The notes: generated by a model from the sequence alone, not told the origin. A stretch of DNA of 64,000 bases from Streptomyces sp. NBC_00271 (GCF_036178845.1 NZ_CP108070.1:6696001-6760000), one strand, 5' to 3'; positions 36,286 through 44,817 are shown, numbered from the stretch's first letter. Numbers and translations are program-made.

Positions 36286-37551
36286 TTAGCGGAGGCGCTT
36301 TTCCAGGAGGGTCACCGCGTAGGGGGTGTCCAGGCCGCCGTCCTTGGCGGTCTGTTCGCCTACGACCGTGTAGCCGGCGGCTTGGTAGTACTCGCGCAGG
36401 CGGGGGTTGGTGGAGAGGCAGTCCAGGCGGGACAGCGGGCGGCCCGCGGCGGCGATGCGGCGTTCCGCCTCCGCCAGCATGTGGCGGCCCGCTCCGGGCG
36501 GGGCCACGCGGCGGTCGGTCATCAGGCGGTGTATGTAGGCGGCGGTGGGGGGTTGGGGACCCCAGGCGGCCGGGTCGTCCCACCAGAGTTCCCAGGCGCC
36601 CGCCACCTGGTCGTCCAGGAGGGCCAGCCAGACTTCGCCCTTCGCCAGGCGGGTGCGGAAGTGGGGTTCGGTGAGTTGGCCGGGCTTCCACTGGTCGATG
36701 CCGTGGGTGATCTGCCAGTGGGCCGCTTCGTCCCGGAGGCGGACCAGGGTGGGGATGTCGGCCTCGGTCGCCTGGCGGTAGGTGAGGGGAGAGGCGGGTT
36801 CGAGGAGGGTCGAGCGGAGGGCCGTGGTGAAGGTGGCGTCCAGGCCCAGGGGCTCCGTGACGTAGGACTGGATCGAGCCGTAGCGGGAGTTCATCGTCGA
36901 CAGGAACCGGGTCATGACCTCGGCGGGGGCCGTGCCGTAGGCCGGCCACTGGAGTTCGCGGTCGGGGTTGTTGGCGCGCCAGTCCGCCACCAGGAGGGGC
37001 ATGGCATGTTCCGTGAGGGTGAAGTCGTCGGTGATCGTCTGCTCGGGGACGCCCAGGAGAGACAGGACCAGCGCCGCCACCAGGCCCGTGCGGTCCTTGC
37101 CCGAGGCGCAGTGGAAGACCAGGGGGGTGTCCGATTCGGCCGCTGCCCCGATCAGTTGCAGTGTCTCGCGGATTTCCTTGGTGCCGTCCTCGGCGACCTC
37201 CGCGTAGCGCGCCGCCAGGTAGGGGCCGGGGGCGACGGACGGGGGCAGTGCCGCCTGGTCGTACGGGCGGTGTTCGATGCTCTGGTTGTGGTACGTGAGG
37301 GAGGGGTGCTCGGGGACGCGGCCCTTCGCGTCGATCTCCCAGGGATAGCGGAGGTCCACGACCGTGCGGATGCCGAGGGAGAGGAAGAGATCCCAGTCCT
37401 GCGTACCGGGCGTCAGTTTGCCGAGCGAGTCCGCGCGGTACAGGCGGGACCGGCGGACCGTACGGCCGTCCGCGGTGGTGTATCCGCCCAGGTCGCGAAA
37501 GTTGTGCAGACGGGCGAAGGGCAGGTGTCTGTTCGCATCGTGTCCGTTCAC
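36286..37551 (-). CDS. Tyrosine-protein phosphatase fused to GNAT acetyltransferase
   Basis: A 421-residue two-domain protein. Residues about 10-255 are a tyrosine/dual-specificity phosphatase of the Y_phosphatase3 type: NFRDLGGYTTADGRTVRRSR near the N-terminus and the P-loop VFHCASGKDRTG with Cys148 and Arg154. Residues about 265-420 are a GNAT domain (YRQATEADIPTLVRLRDEAA, RLMTDRRVAPPGAGRHML with the acetyl-CoA pyrophosphate loop, and YYQAAGYTVVGEQ). The fusion is unusual. Its start ATG 37551 fits the domain start. Substrates of both parts are unknown. Confidence 0.88.
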   Translation of the reverse strand: MNGHDANRHLPFARLHNFRDLGGYTTADGRTVRRSRLYRADSLGKLTPGTQDWDLFLSLGIRTVVDLRYPWEIDAKGRVPEHPSLTYHNQSIEHRPYDQAALPPSVAPGPYLAARYAEVAEDGTKEIRETLQLIGAAAESDTPLVFHCASGKDRTGLVAALVLSLLGVPEQTITDDFTLTEHAMPLLVADWRANNPDRELQWPAYGTAPAEVMTRFLSTMNSRYGSIQSYVTEPLGLDATFTTALRSTLLEPASPLTYRQATEADIPTLVRLRDEAAHWQITHGIDQWKPGQLTEPHFRTRLAKGEVWLALLDDQVAGAWELWWDDPAAWGPQPPTAAYIHRLMTDRRVAPPGAGRHMLAEAERRIAAAGRPLSRLDCLSTNPRLREYYQAAGYTVVGEQTAKDGGLDTPYAVTLLEKRLR

Positions 37552-37588
37552 ATCGCGGCAGCGTACGGCGGACGTACGGCTGCCGCGA

Positions 37589-37771
37589 TCACTTCGCGTG
37601 GGATATCGCGTAGATCATGACGAAGGCCACGATGTGGATGCCGAAGAGGAAGTACGCGAGGTACCACCAGACGTAGCGCCGGTTCTTCTTCTCCGCGGCG
37701 AGGTGGCGGCGCTCCGCGGAGGGCGCTTCCGACGTCTCGTCCGGCGCCTCGATCGGTATCCCGTCCGGCAT
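37589..37771 (-). CDS. Small single-helix membrane protein coupled to SDR gene
   Basis: A 60-residue protein: acidic/polar N-terminus (PDGIPIEAPDETSEAPSAER), a basic stretch (AAEKKNRRYVWW), and one transmembrane helix (YLAYFLFGIHIVAFVMIYAI) ending SHAK. Its ATG overlaps the stop of the upstream SDR gene by one base (TGATG), indicating translational coupling. I do not recognise the family. Confidence 0.75.
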   Translation of the reverse strand: MPDGIPIEAPDETSEAPSAERRHLAAEKKNRRYVWWYLAYFLFGIHIVAFVMIYAISHAK

Positions 37772-38547
37772 CACAGTTCCCGGTGGACCTTGGTGTTCGA
37801 CGCCTGGGCGCGGGGGCGGACGACGAGGAGGTCGATGTTGACGTGGCTGGGGCGGGTGACGGCCCAGGTGATGGTGTCGGCGACGTCGTCGGCGGTCAGT
37901 GGCTCGGCCACGCCCGCGTAGACCTTGGCCGCCTTCTCCGTGTCGCCGCCGAAGCGGGTCAGCGCGAACTCGTCCGTCTTGACCATGCCGGGCGCGACCT
38001 CGATGACCCGGACCGGCGTTCCGACGATCTCCAGGCGGAGGGTCTCGGCGAGGACGTGTTCGGCGTGCTTGGCGGCGACATAGCCCGCGCCGCCCTCGTA
38101 CGTGCCGTGCCCCGCCGTCGACGACAGCACGACGACCGTGCCGTCGCCGCTCGCGGTGAGCGCCGGGAGCAGGGCCTGGGTGATGTTCAGCGTGCCGATG
38201 ACGTTCGTCTCGTACATCTGGCGCCACTCGGCCGGGTCGCCGGTCGCGACCGGGTCGGCGCCCAGCGCGCCGCCCGCGTTGTTGACCAGGACACCGATCG
38301 TCTTGAAGGCGCCGGCGAACTCGTCGACCGCCGCGCGGTCCGTGACGTCCAGCGCGTACGCGGTCGCCTGGTGGCCCGTCGCGTTGATCTCTTCGGCGAG
38401 TGCCTCGATGCGGTCCTTGCGGCGGGCGGTCAGCACGACGCGGTAGCCGGCCGCGGCCAGCTGCCGGGCCGTCGCCGCGCCGATGCCGCTGCTCGCGCCG
38501 GTGACGACGGCGATACGGGAGGAGGCGGAGGGCACGGCGGACGTCAT
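37771..38547 (-). CDS. SDR-family oxidoreductase
   Basis: A 258-residue classical short-chain dehydrogenase. Cofactor motif VTGASSGIGAATARQL, with Arg/Lys after beta-2 (LTARRKDRI) favouring NADP(H); NNAGG; catalytic Ser in VLSSTAGHGTYEGG and YVAAKH as the YxxxK. Similar to the YdfG/serine-dehydrogenase-like group. ATG 38547 is used. It heads a two-gene unit with the small membrane protein downstream. Confidence 0.9.
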   Translation of the reverse strand: MTSAVPSASSRIAVVTGASSGIGAATARQLAAAGYRVVLTARRKDRIEALAEEINATGHQATAYALDVTDRAAVDEFAGAFKTIGVLVNNAGGALGADPVATGDPAEWRQMYETNVIGTLNITQALLPALTASGDGTVVVLSSTAGHGTYEGGAGYVAAKHAEHVLAETLRLEIVGTPVRVIEVAPGMVKTDEFALTRFGGDTEKAAKVYAGVAEPLTADDVADTITWAVTRPSHVNIDLLVVRPRAQASNTKVHREL

Positions 38548-38639
38548 GGGCTGCTCCTAGGACGTGGCTGACTGGCGTACGTGGTGTGGTCGGTCCTCGT
38601 CAGGATAGGCAGGCGGTCGGCGTTCGCGGGGTCGTGGGC

Positions 38640-38978
38640 TCAGTTGCCGCCGCGCGGCGCGTACATGATCACGGCCATTCCGGCGAGGCAGATGAGGGCG
38701 CCGGTCACGTCCCAGCGGTCAGGGCGGTAGCCGTCCGCGACCATGCCCCAGACGAGGGAGCCGGCCACGAACACTCCGCCGTACGCGGCGAGGATGCGGC
38801 CGAACTCGGCGTCCGGCTGGAGTGTCGCCACGAAGCCGTAGACGCCGAGCGCCATGACGCCCGCGCCGATCCAGAGCCAGCCGCGGTGCTCGCGCACGCC
38901 TTGCCAGACCAGCCAGGCGCCGCCGATCTCGAAGAGCGCGGCGATGACGAAGAGGGCGGCGGAGCGGACGACCAGCAT
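38640..38978 (-). CDS. YnfA-family (UPF0060) membrane protein
   Basis: A 112-residue protein with four transmembrane helices: [59 protein letters not shown] and [20 protein letters not shown]. The pattern [17 protein letters not shown] and DGYRPDRWD is diagnostic of YnfA, a small multidrug resistance-like family. ATG 38978 fits the family length. Confidence 0.92.
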   Translation of the reverse strand: MLVVRSAALFVIAALFEIGGAWLVWQGVREHRGWLWIGAGVMALGVYGFVATLQPDAEFGRILAAYGGVFVAGSLVWGMVADGYRPDRWDVTGALICLAGMAVIMYAPRGGN

Positions 38979-39115
38979 GCCGTCACTCTCGCACGGGCCA
39001 CTTCCGCCACTTCCGTCACCTGATGGACGGCGCCTGTCGACGGTCTGGGGTGGCATACATCGGGTGATCACGTGAGCGTGAGTGCGTGCGGGCCCCGAGC
39101 GAAGGAAGCGACGTC

Positions 39116-39649
39116 ATGCGGATGATGGAGATGCGGATGCGATTGCGGAAGCGGTCGGGGATGCGGTCGGGGATGGGGAATGGCGCGTGGGTGCGGGGCA
39201 TGGGTGTGGTGGGTGTGGGGGCGGCCCTGGCGATGGGCGGGGCGTCGTCCGTCGGTGCCCTCGCTCCCGAGGCCGATCTCGCCTATCACGGCTCGGTGAC
39301 CATGGCGGCCGGGCTCGTCGACCTGTGGCTGACCCCGCAGAACCACGGCCCGAGCACCGTCGAGGACGCGACGGTCCGGCTGCGCTGGTCGGCCCCGCTC
39401 GCGGATGTGCAGCGGCTGCCGGGCGACTGCGCGCGTTCGGGTGAACGGGAGGTGGTGTGCCGTACGGGGCCGCTGGCGGCGGACGGGCCGGGGGACCGGA
39501 CGCGGCTGACGGTACGGCTGCTGGGGGAGCCGTCGGAGGTGATGCTGGAGATCGACACGGTGTGGGGCGGCGGTGCGGTCGACCGCAATCACGGCAACGA
39601 CCGGCAGCGGGTGCTGGTGCTGGACACCGGAGACTCGTACGTGTTCTAG
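39116..39649 (+). CDS. Secreted protein with CARDB/DUF11-like beta domain
   Basis: A 177-residue exported protein. The N-terminus has repeated Met/Arg (RMMEMRMRLRKRSGMRSGMG) before a hydrophobic signal (VVGVGAALAMGGASSVGALA). The mature part has LVDLWLTPQNHGPSTVEDAT and VRLRWSAPLADVQRLPGDCA, the layout of a DUF11/CARDB-type Ig-like domain with two cysteines. ATG 39116 is chosen with GAAGGAAG before it. Function unknown. Confidence 0.72.
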   Translation: MRMMEMRMRLRKRSGMRSGMGNGAWVRGMGVVGVGAALAMGGASSVGALAPEADLAYHGSVTMAAGLVDLWLTPQNHGPSTVEDATVRLRWSAPLADVQRLPGDCARSGEREVVCRTGPLAADGPGDRTRLTVRLLGEPSEVMLEIDTVWGGGAVDRNHGNDRQRVLVLDTGDSYVF

Positions 39650-39735
39650 GAGCTGTCCGGTTCGCCGGGTGGTTGTGCTGGTTGCACGTACGATCTTTGT
39701 CCGACGTGGGTGAAGCGGCAGCGAAGGGGCGTGCC

Positions 39736-40275
39736 ATGCCAGGGAATGCGCGTGCGCGGCTGCTCGACGAGCTGTCCACCGTCTCGCGCCGCTACATGGC
39801 CTCGTACGCGCTCTTCAACCAGGCCCTCGCCGACCGTCTGAAGCTGCACCCCACGGACATGCAGTGCGTGAACCTGCTCAGCCTGGAGGGCGGGCCGGTG
39901 ACGACCGGCCGGATCGCGGAGCTGACCGGTCTGACGACCGGGTCGGCGACGCGGCTGGTGGACCGGCTGGAGAAGGCGGGCTATGTCGTACGGCAGCGGG
40001 ACGCCGTCGACCGGCGACGGGTGCTGGTGGCGACCGTGCCGGAGAAGGTCGCCGAGTTCGGGCGGGTGTGGGACCGGCTGGGCGGCGGCTGGTACGCGCT
40101 CTTCGACGAGCTGGCGGACGACGAACTGGCCCTGATCATCGGGCACATGCGCCGCACGGTGGACCTGAGCGCGGAGCAGATCGCCCGCCTGCGGGACGGG
40201 GACCTTCAGGAGGCCGACGAGGACCGCCCGGAGTCTGCGGAGCCTGCGGACGAGGCGTGGCCGTCGTCGTCGTAG
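39736..40275 (+). CDS. MarR-family transcriptional regulator
   Basis: A 179-residue winged-helix regulator. HTH TGRIAELTGLTTGSATRLVD and wing KAGYVVRQRDAVDRRRVLVA with the typical DxR pair. Acidic C-terminal tail EADEDRPESAEPADEAWPSS. ATG 39736 follows GAAGGGG. Its last 70 nt overlap, in antisense, the end of the convergent HxlR gene. The ligand is unknown. Confidence 0.9.
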   Translation: MPGNARARLLDELSTVSRRYMASYALFNQALADRLKLHPTDMQCVNLLSLEGGPVTTGRIAELTGLTTGSATRLVDRLEKAGYVVRQRDAVDRRRVLVATVPEKVAEFGRVWDRLGGGWYALFDELADDELALIIGHMRRTVDLSAEQIARLRDGDLQEADEDRPESAEPADEAWPSSS

Positions 40276-40664
40276 CGCTCCCGCGCCTCGTTGACCTCCT
40301 CGATGTGCAGTTCCGCCCAGTCCTTCACGGCGGAGAGCAGTCCGGCGAGGCTGGTGCCCAGGGGGGTCAGTTCGTAGTCGACGCGGACGGGCACGGACGG
40401 CGTGACCGTGCGGACCAGGATGCCGTCGCGCTCCAGTGAACGCAGCGTCTGCGTCAGCATCTTGGGGCTGATCCCCGCGAGCTTGCGGCCCAGGTCGCTG
40501 TAGCGCATCGACGCCTCGTCCGCCTGGGCGAGCGCGCTGACGACCAGGCTGACCCACTTGTCGCTGATGCGGTCGAGGAGCTGGTTGGTGGGGCAGCTGC
40601 GGATGAACGCGTCGTACTCGATCCGCGCCTGCGCGCGCCGCTGTGCCGCGGTCGTGGTCGCCAT
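40206..40664 (-). CDS. HxlR-family transcriptional regulator
   Basis: A 152-residue winged-helix regulator. The conserved N-terminal Cys24 (FIRSCPTNQLLDRI), used as a thiol switch in YodB-type members, is followed by the HTH (RYSDLGRKLAGISPKMLTQT) and wing (VPVRVDYELTPLGTSL). It is divergent from a quinone-oxidoreductase-like gene, the classic arrangement for electrophile/quinone stress control. The Ser-rich C-terminal tail is encoded opposite the MarR gene's end. Confidence 0.9.
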   Translation of the reverse strand: MATTTAAQRRAQARIEYDAFIRSCPTNQLLDRISDKWVSLVVSALAQADEASMRYSDLGRKLAGISPKMLTQTLRSLERDGILVRTVTPSVPVRVDYELTPLGTSLAGLLSAVKDWAELHIEEVNEARERYDDDGHASSAGSADSGRSSSAS

Positions 40665-40682
40665 GACTCACCTCCGGGTGAT

Positions 40683-40704
40683 GTACGCACCTTCAGGTGC
40701 CTAC
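40683..40704. promoter_or_regulatory. Probable HxlR operator
   Basis: A 22-bp dyad, GTACGCACCTTCAGGTGCCTAC, lies 18 nt upstream of the HxlR start in the 144-nt divergent region with the oxidoreductase gene. Its form (GTA-GCACCT..AGGTGC-TAC) suits a dimeric HxlR binding site. Confidence 0.75.
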
Positions 40705-40808
40705 TTACCAAAAGAGAGTAGCTCTTCCTAGGGTTGTTGCAACGGGAGAGAAACCCGGGTGAATCAGGTGAATCCACGCGCTGGGCGCGGGAAACAGGGA
40801 GAGCCGAC

Positions 40809-41693
40809 ATGCGGGCAGTGGTCGTGACGGAGTTCGGTGGGCCGGAAGCGGTGGAGATCGCGGAGGTCGAGGTGCCGGAGCCGGGTGCCCGGCAGATACG
40901 GATCAAGGTGGCGGCCGCCGCGCTCAATCCGGTGGACGCCGGGGTGCGCGCGGGTGGCTTCGGGGGCGCGGGGCGGCGGCTCGGACTGGGCTGGGACGTG
41001 GCCGGGACGGTGGACGCGGTGGGCGCGGACGCGGGGTGGAGGGTCGGCGACGAGGTGGTGGCGCTGTCGTACGGGGCGGTCAAGTCCCTTGGCACGCACG
41101 CCGATCACGTGGTCGTGGGCGCGGACGCGGTGGCCGGGGCGCCGAGCTCGGTGGACCCCGTCCACGCGGCCACCCTGCCCCTCAACGCCCTCACCGCGGA
41201 CCGGGCCCTGGACCTGCTGGCCCTGGAGCCCGGGCAGAGCCTGGCGGTGACGGGTGCGGCGGGGGCGGTCGGCGGGTACGCCGTCCAACTCGCCGCCCAC
41301 CGGGGTCTCGTGGTGACGGGGGTGGCCCGCGAGGGCGACGAGGAGCTCGTACGGTCGCTGGGGGCGGCCCACTTCGCGCCGGGTGGCGTGGAGGGCGTGG
41401 ACGGGGTGCTGGACGCGGCGATTCTGGGCGCGGCGGCGTTGGAGTGGGTGCGGGACGGCGGGGTGTTCGTGGGTGTCATCCCGGGGATGCATCCGGCGTC
41501 CGTGCGGGGGGTGCGGACGGACTCGGTGGAGGTGCGCGCCGACGGGGCGCGCCTCGCGGAGCTGGTGGCGCTCGTCGACGAGGGGGTGCTCACGACCCGG
41601 GTCGCCGGCACGTACGGGCTGGAGGAGGCGGGGAAGGCGCACGCGCGGCTGGCCGAGGGCGGGCTGCGGGGGCGGCTGGTCCTGATCCCCTGA
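40809..41693 (+). CDS. NADPH:quinone oxidoreductase-like MDR protein
   Basis: A 294-residue medium-chain reductase. GroES-like N-terminal half (RAVVVTEFGGPEAVEIAEVE, AAALNPVDAGVRAG, GLGWDVAGTVDAVG) and Rossmann half with VTGAAGAVGGYAVQLAAHRG. No zinc-binding cysteines, fitting the quinone-reductase branch. ATG 40809 fits the family start. Divergent HxlR gene suggests induction by electrophiles. Confidence 0.9.
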   Translation: MRAVVVTEFGGPEAVEIAEVEVPEPGARQIRIKVAAAALNPVDAGVRAGGFGGAGRRLGLGWDVAGTVDAVGADAGWRVGDEVVALSYGAVKSLGTHADHVVVGADAVAGAPSSVDPVHAATLPLNALTADRALDLLALEPGQSLAVTGAAGAVGGYAVQLAAHRGLVVTGVAREGDEELVRSLGAAHFAPGGVEGVDGVLDAAILGAAALEWVRDGGVFVGVIPGMHPASVRGVRTDSVEVRADGARLAELVALVDEGVLTTRVAGTYGLEEAGKAHARLAEGGLRGRLVLIP

Positions 41694-41752
41694 GTCCGCG
41701 GGTGCCCGAAGGGGTCCTGGGGTGATTGCGAAGTCCTGGGTGCTTCTGCCCC

Positions 41753-42709
41753 TCACCCGTTCGGCTCAACGTTGTCGGGGTGAGGTCGAGCTGTCGTCCC
41801 TGCCCGGGGCGGGAGGGTGAAGGCCGCGTGCAGGAACGCGGTCACCCGACTGAGCGCGGCCTCGCCTTCGTCGAGCATCGGGGCGAAAGCCTGGAACAGG
41901 TGCGGGACGCCCGGGGTGACCTCGAGTGTGACCGGGACGTCGTCCGCGGCCGCGCGCGCCGCGAGCCTGACCGCGTCGTCGAGCAGCAGCTCGTTCGACC
42001 CGGCCTGGATCAGCAGCCGCGGCAGGCCACGCAGGTTCGCGAACACCGGGCTGATCAGCGGATCCGCGGGGTCCGCGGCACCTGTGTAGTCCTTGGCCCG
42101 GACCGCGATGGCATCGGGGGTGAACGACGGGTCGACCGCGATCTTGGTCGTCATGCTCGCGCCGCTCAGCGTCAGGTCCGCGTACGGCGAGAAGAGCACG
42201 CCGGCGGCCGGCATCGGCAGGTTCTGCTCACGCGCACGCACCAGCAGGGCCCCGGCGAGGCCGGCGCCGGCCGACTCACCGACCACGGCGATCCGCGCCG
42301 GGTTGCCGCTTTTGGTCTCGCCGAGCAGGGCGCGGTAGGCGGCCAGGGCGTCGTCCGGCGCGGCCGGGAAGGGGTGCTCGGGCGCGAGCCGGTAGTCGAC
42401 CAGGATCACCCTCGTCCGGGTCCGGCGGGCGACGTTCGAGGCCAGACCTGCCGAGGTGCGCGCCGAACCGAACACGTAGAAGCCGCCGTGGAACCACAGC
42501 AGTGTGCCGTCCGGGGTGACGCCGTCGATGTCGATCTCCAGCACCGGGATCTCGCCCAGTCTGCCGGGGGTGAGCACCACGTCCTCGGGCAGCGGCCGGG
42601 AAGTGAGCATCCGGCTGAAGATCTCGCGCTGTTGCACGTGGTCGCCGCCGATGTCGAGCGGGCCGTTGCGGAAGAGGGTGTCGAGCGCTTCGCGCTGCTC
42701 TTTACTCAT
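41753..42709 (-). CDS. Alpha/beta hydrolase (HSL-family esterase)
   Basis: An esterase of about 318 residues in the hormone-sensitive-lipase family. Oxyanion motif HGGFYVFGSA, nucleophile elbow GESAGAGLA, catalytic Asp near LLLDDAVRLA and His in GVPHLFQAF. Start uncertain: ATG 42709 gives SKEQREALDTLF; ATG 42727 or 42760 are possible. Divergent LysR gene with a shared operator region suggests it is that regulator's target. Confidence 0.86.
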   Translation of the reverse strand: MSKEQREALDTLFRNGPLDIGGDHVQQREIFSRMLTSRPLPEDVVLTPGRLGEIPVLEIDIDGVTPDGTLLWFHGGFYVFGSARTSAGLASNVARRTRTRVILVDYRLAPEHPFPAAPDDALAAYRALLGETKSGNPARIAVVGESAGAGLAGALLVRAREQNLPMPAAGVLFSPYADLTLSGASMTTKIAVDPSFTPDAIAVRAKDYTGAADPADPLISPVFANLRGLPRLLIQAGSNELLLDDAVRLAARAAADDVPVTLEVTPGVPHLFQAFAPMLDEGEAALSRVTAFLHAAFTLPPRAGTTARPHPDNVEPNG

Positions 42710-42744
42710 GCCCTCAGCGTTCTGCATCCAGGGACTATGCGGCA

Positions 42745-42771
42745 ATGCCATATGTTGCATACCGTGTATGC
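42745..42771. promoter_or_regulatory. Probable LysR binding region with two overlapping dyads
   Basis: ATGCCATATGTTGCAT (42745-42760, one mismatch) and GCATACCGTGTATGC (42757-42771, 6-bp arms) lie between the divergent esterase and LysR genes, directly against the LysR start. The first resembles a T-N11-A LysR box. Confidence 0.65.
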
Positions 42772-43671
42772 GTGCCGCGTATAGATTCGGTGGACCTGAA
42801 CCTGCTGGCGCCGTTGCACGCGTTGCTCGAGGAGCGGCACGTCTCCCGCGCGGCGGGCCGGCTGCACATGAGCCAGCCCTCGATGAGCAGGGCTCTCCAG
42901 CGCTTGCGTGCCACCCTCGGTGACGAGCTGCTCGTGCGCGGGCCCGGCGGATACCGGCTCACCCCTCGGGCCGAGCGGATCCGGGCCGAACTGGAGCACG
43001 CACTGCCAAGGCTCGAACACGTCTTCTCCGGTGAGGTGTTCGATCCTGCGACAGCGGCACGTTCGTTCCGCCTGGCCGGGACCGACTACACGGTCTCCGT
43101 ACTCAGCGGGGCGCTGCTCGCCCGAGTGTTCGAGCAGTCGCCGGGCTCGACCGTGTTCTTCTCGCGCTGGCACCATGCCGTCTTCAGCGACGCCGAGCAC
43201 GGCATGGTGGACCTGCTCGTCCACGGTGGTTCGGCTCCGCCGCCGCTGCGCTCGCAGGTGCTGTTCGAGGAGGACTACGCCTGCCTGGTCTCCAGCCACC
43301 ACCCGCTCGCACAACGCTCTGCCGTGTCGCTGCGGGACTATCTGGAGTGCGCGCACATCGTGGTGGACGTCGCCGATGGACGGCAGGGGCACGTCGACCG
43401 GTGTCTCGAACTGCTGGGCAGCCCGAGGCGAGCGAGCGTGACCGTGCCCTACCACGCGGCGGCGGCCGCCGCGGTGCCGGGAACCTTGCTGATGGCGACT
43501 CTGCCGAGGAGCTTCGCGATCCGGCACGCGTCGCCGGGGAGCACCACCGTCATCCCGGCGCCGAGCGAGATCGGCCCGTTGAGCTGTGCGATGTCCTGGC
43601 ATCCCCGCCTGGACGACGACGCCGCGCAACGCTGGCTCCGCGACACGATCACCAGCACCACCACGCGGTGA
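42772..43671 (+). CDS. LysR-family transcriptional regulator
   Basis: A 299-residue regulator. N-terminal winged HTH VDLNLLAPLHALLEERHVSR through SQPSMSRALQRLRATLGDEL, and a PBP-like effector domain from FRLAGTDYTVSVLSGALLAR. It looks like the NodD/TrpI-type LTTR subgroup that starts DLNLL. GTG 42772 is selected because it gives the usual start; no clear ribosome site exists, so translation could be leaderless. The family acts as a tetramer on the shared intergenic region. Confidence 0.9.
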   Translation: MPRIDSVDLNLLAPLHALLEERHVSRAAGRLHMSQPSMSRALQRLRATLGDELLVRGPGGYRLTPRAERIRAELEHALPRLEHVFSGEVFDPATAARSFRLAGTDYTVSVLSGALLARVFEQSPGSTVFFSRWHHAVFSDAEHGMVDLLVHGGSAPPPLRSQVLFEEDYACLVSSHHPLAQRSAVSLRDYLECAHIVVDVADGRQGHVDRCLELLGSPRRASVTVPYHAAAAAAVPGTLLMATLPRSFAIRHASPGSTTVIPAPSEIGPLSCAMSWHPRLDDDAAQRWLRDTITSTTTR

Positions 43672-43723
43672 GGCCCGGGGACTCCGTCCCCAGGTTTTGG
43701 GTGGGTTTGTCGGCTGCCGGCCG

Positions 43724-43924
43724 GTGGGGGTTTGGCGCGCAGTTCCCCGCGCCCCTGATGCGGGGGCTTCGCCCCGCGTCCCCTGCCTGCCCGGATTCGT
43801 TTGGCTGCGGGGCCGGTGGGGGCTGGTCGCGCAGTTCCCCGCGCCCCTGAAAGCCTCCAGCCCGTCCGGCGTGTGAGAACGAGGCCGATGGGGCGATGGG
43901 GCACCGGGGCGCAGCCCCGTGCCC
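43724..43924. repeat. Cluster of dispersed palindromic repeats
   Basis: The 327-nt gap between the LysR gene and the convergent AraC gene has two direct copies of the GCGCAGTTCCCCGCGCCCCT family (43724-43757 and 43816-43850), a GGGGCTTCGCCCC hairpin after the first, and the near-perfect hairpin GGGGCACCGGGGC/GCCCCGTGCCCC at 43898-43924. No gene is seen. Confidence 0.85.
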
Positions 43925-43998
43925 CAGGGGCACGGCTGCGCGCCAAGCCCCCACCCGCCCGCAGCCGAGCCCCCGCCCGCCCCGCAATCGGAGTCGGG

Positions 43999-44817
43999 TC
44001 AGTGGGTGGTGGTTGCGTAGGTGGTGGGGGGTACTCCTACCGTCGCTGTGAAGTCGCGGACGAGGTGGGCCTGGTCGGCGTAGCCGAGGTCGGCGGCGAG
44101 GGCGGCCCAGTCGACCGGGCCGGAGGCCTCCGCGCGGGACAGGGCCTCGTGGATCCGGTAGCGCAGGATGATCCACTTCGGGCCGACGCCGACGTACGCG
44201 GCGAAGAGCCGTTGCAGGGCCCGTACGGTCATCCCCTCGGCGCGTGCGAAGTCGCCGACGTGCCGGATGGCGCGGTCGCCCCGGATGCGGTCCACCAGGG
44301 ACATGGCGAGGTCGGCCTGGGGATCCGGGCGCGGACCGAGGCCCAGGAGGAACGCGTCGAGTGCGGCCACGCGCGCGTCCTCGTCGGCGGGGTCGAGGAC
44401 GGAGGGGACCGTGGCGGCGTCCACCGTGGGAAACACCGTGTGGAGCGCGATGCGCTCGCCCGTGAGTGACGTCAGGGCCCGTCCCGGCGCGAAGGGGCGG
44501 AAGCCCCCCGGGCGGAACTGGATCCCGCACACCCGTCCCCGGCCCTCCAGTTTCTGTGTGAACAGGTCGAGGCCGATGCCGGCCACCTCGCCGAAGTCGA
44601 CGGGGTGCTGACCCGCGTACCTCTGGAAGACGACGTTCACGGACGGGTGCGGGACCACGTGGGAGGCGTACGGCTCGGGCAGGTCCCAGTCGATCAGCCA
44701 GTAGTGCTCCAGGTAGGGGCGGAGCGGCTCGGCGGGTTCGCGGCGGCGGAAGCGGACGCGCGCGAAGAGCTCCGCGGCGTCGACGATGCCTCGGGTGTCA
44801 CGGCGTGGGGCGGCCAT
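43999..44817 (-). CDS. AraC-family transcriptional regulator
   Basis: A 272-residue regulator. The N-terminal DUF6597-like sensor part contains VRFRRREPAEPLRPYLEHYW and VCGIQFRPGGFRPFA. The C-terminal AraC HTH pair runs from IRHVGDFARAEGMTVRALQR LFAAYVGVGPKWI to DLGYADQAHLVRDFTATVGV. ATG 44817 fits. It precedes the divergent monooxygenase gene, which it may control. Confidence 0.9.
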   Translation of the reverse strand: MAAPRRDTRGIVDAAELFARVRFRRREPAEPLRPYLEHYWLIDWDLPEPYASHVVPHPSVNVVFQRYAGQHPVDFGEVAGIGLDLFTQKLEGRGRVCGIQFRPGGFRPFAPGRALTSLTGERIALHTVFPTVDAATVPSVLDPADEDARVAALDAFLLGLGPRPDPQADLAMSLVDRIRGDRAIRHVGDFARAEGMTVRALQRLFAAYVGVGPKWIILRYRIHEALSRAEASGPVDWAALAADLGYADQAHLVRDFTATVGVPPTTYATTTH

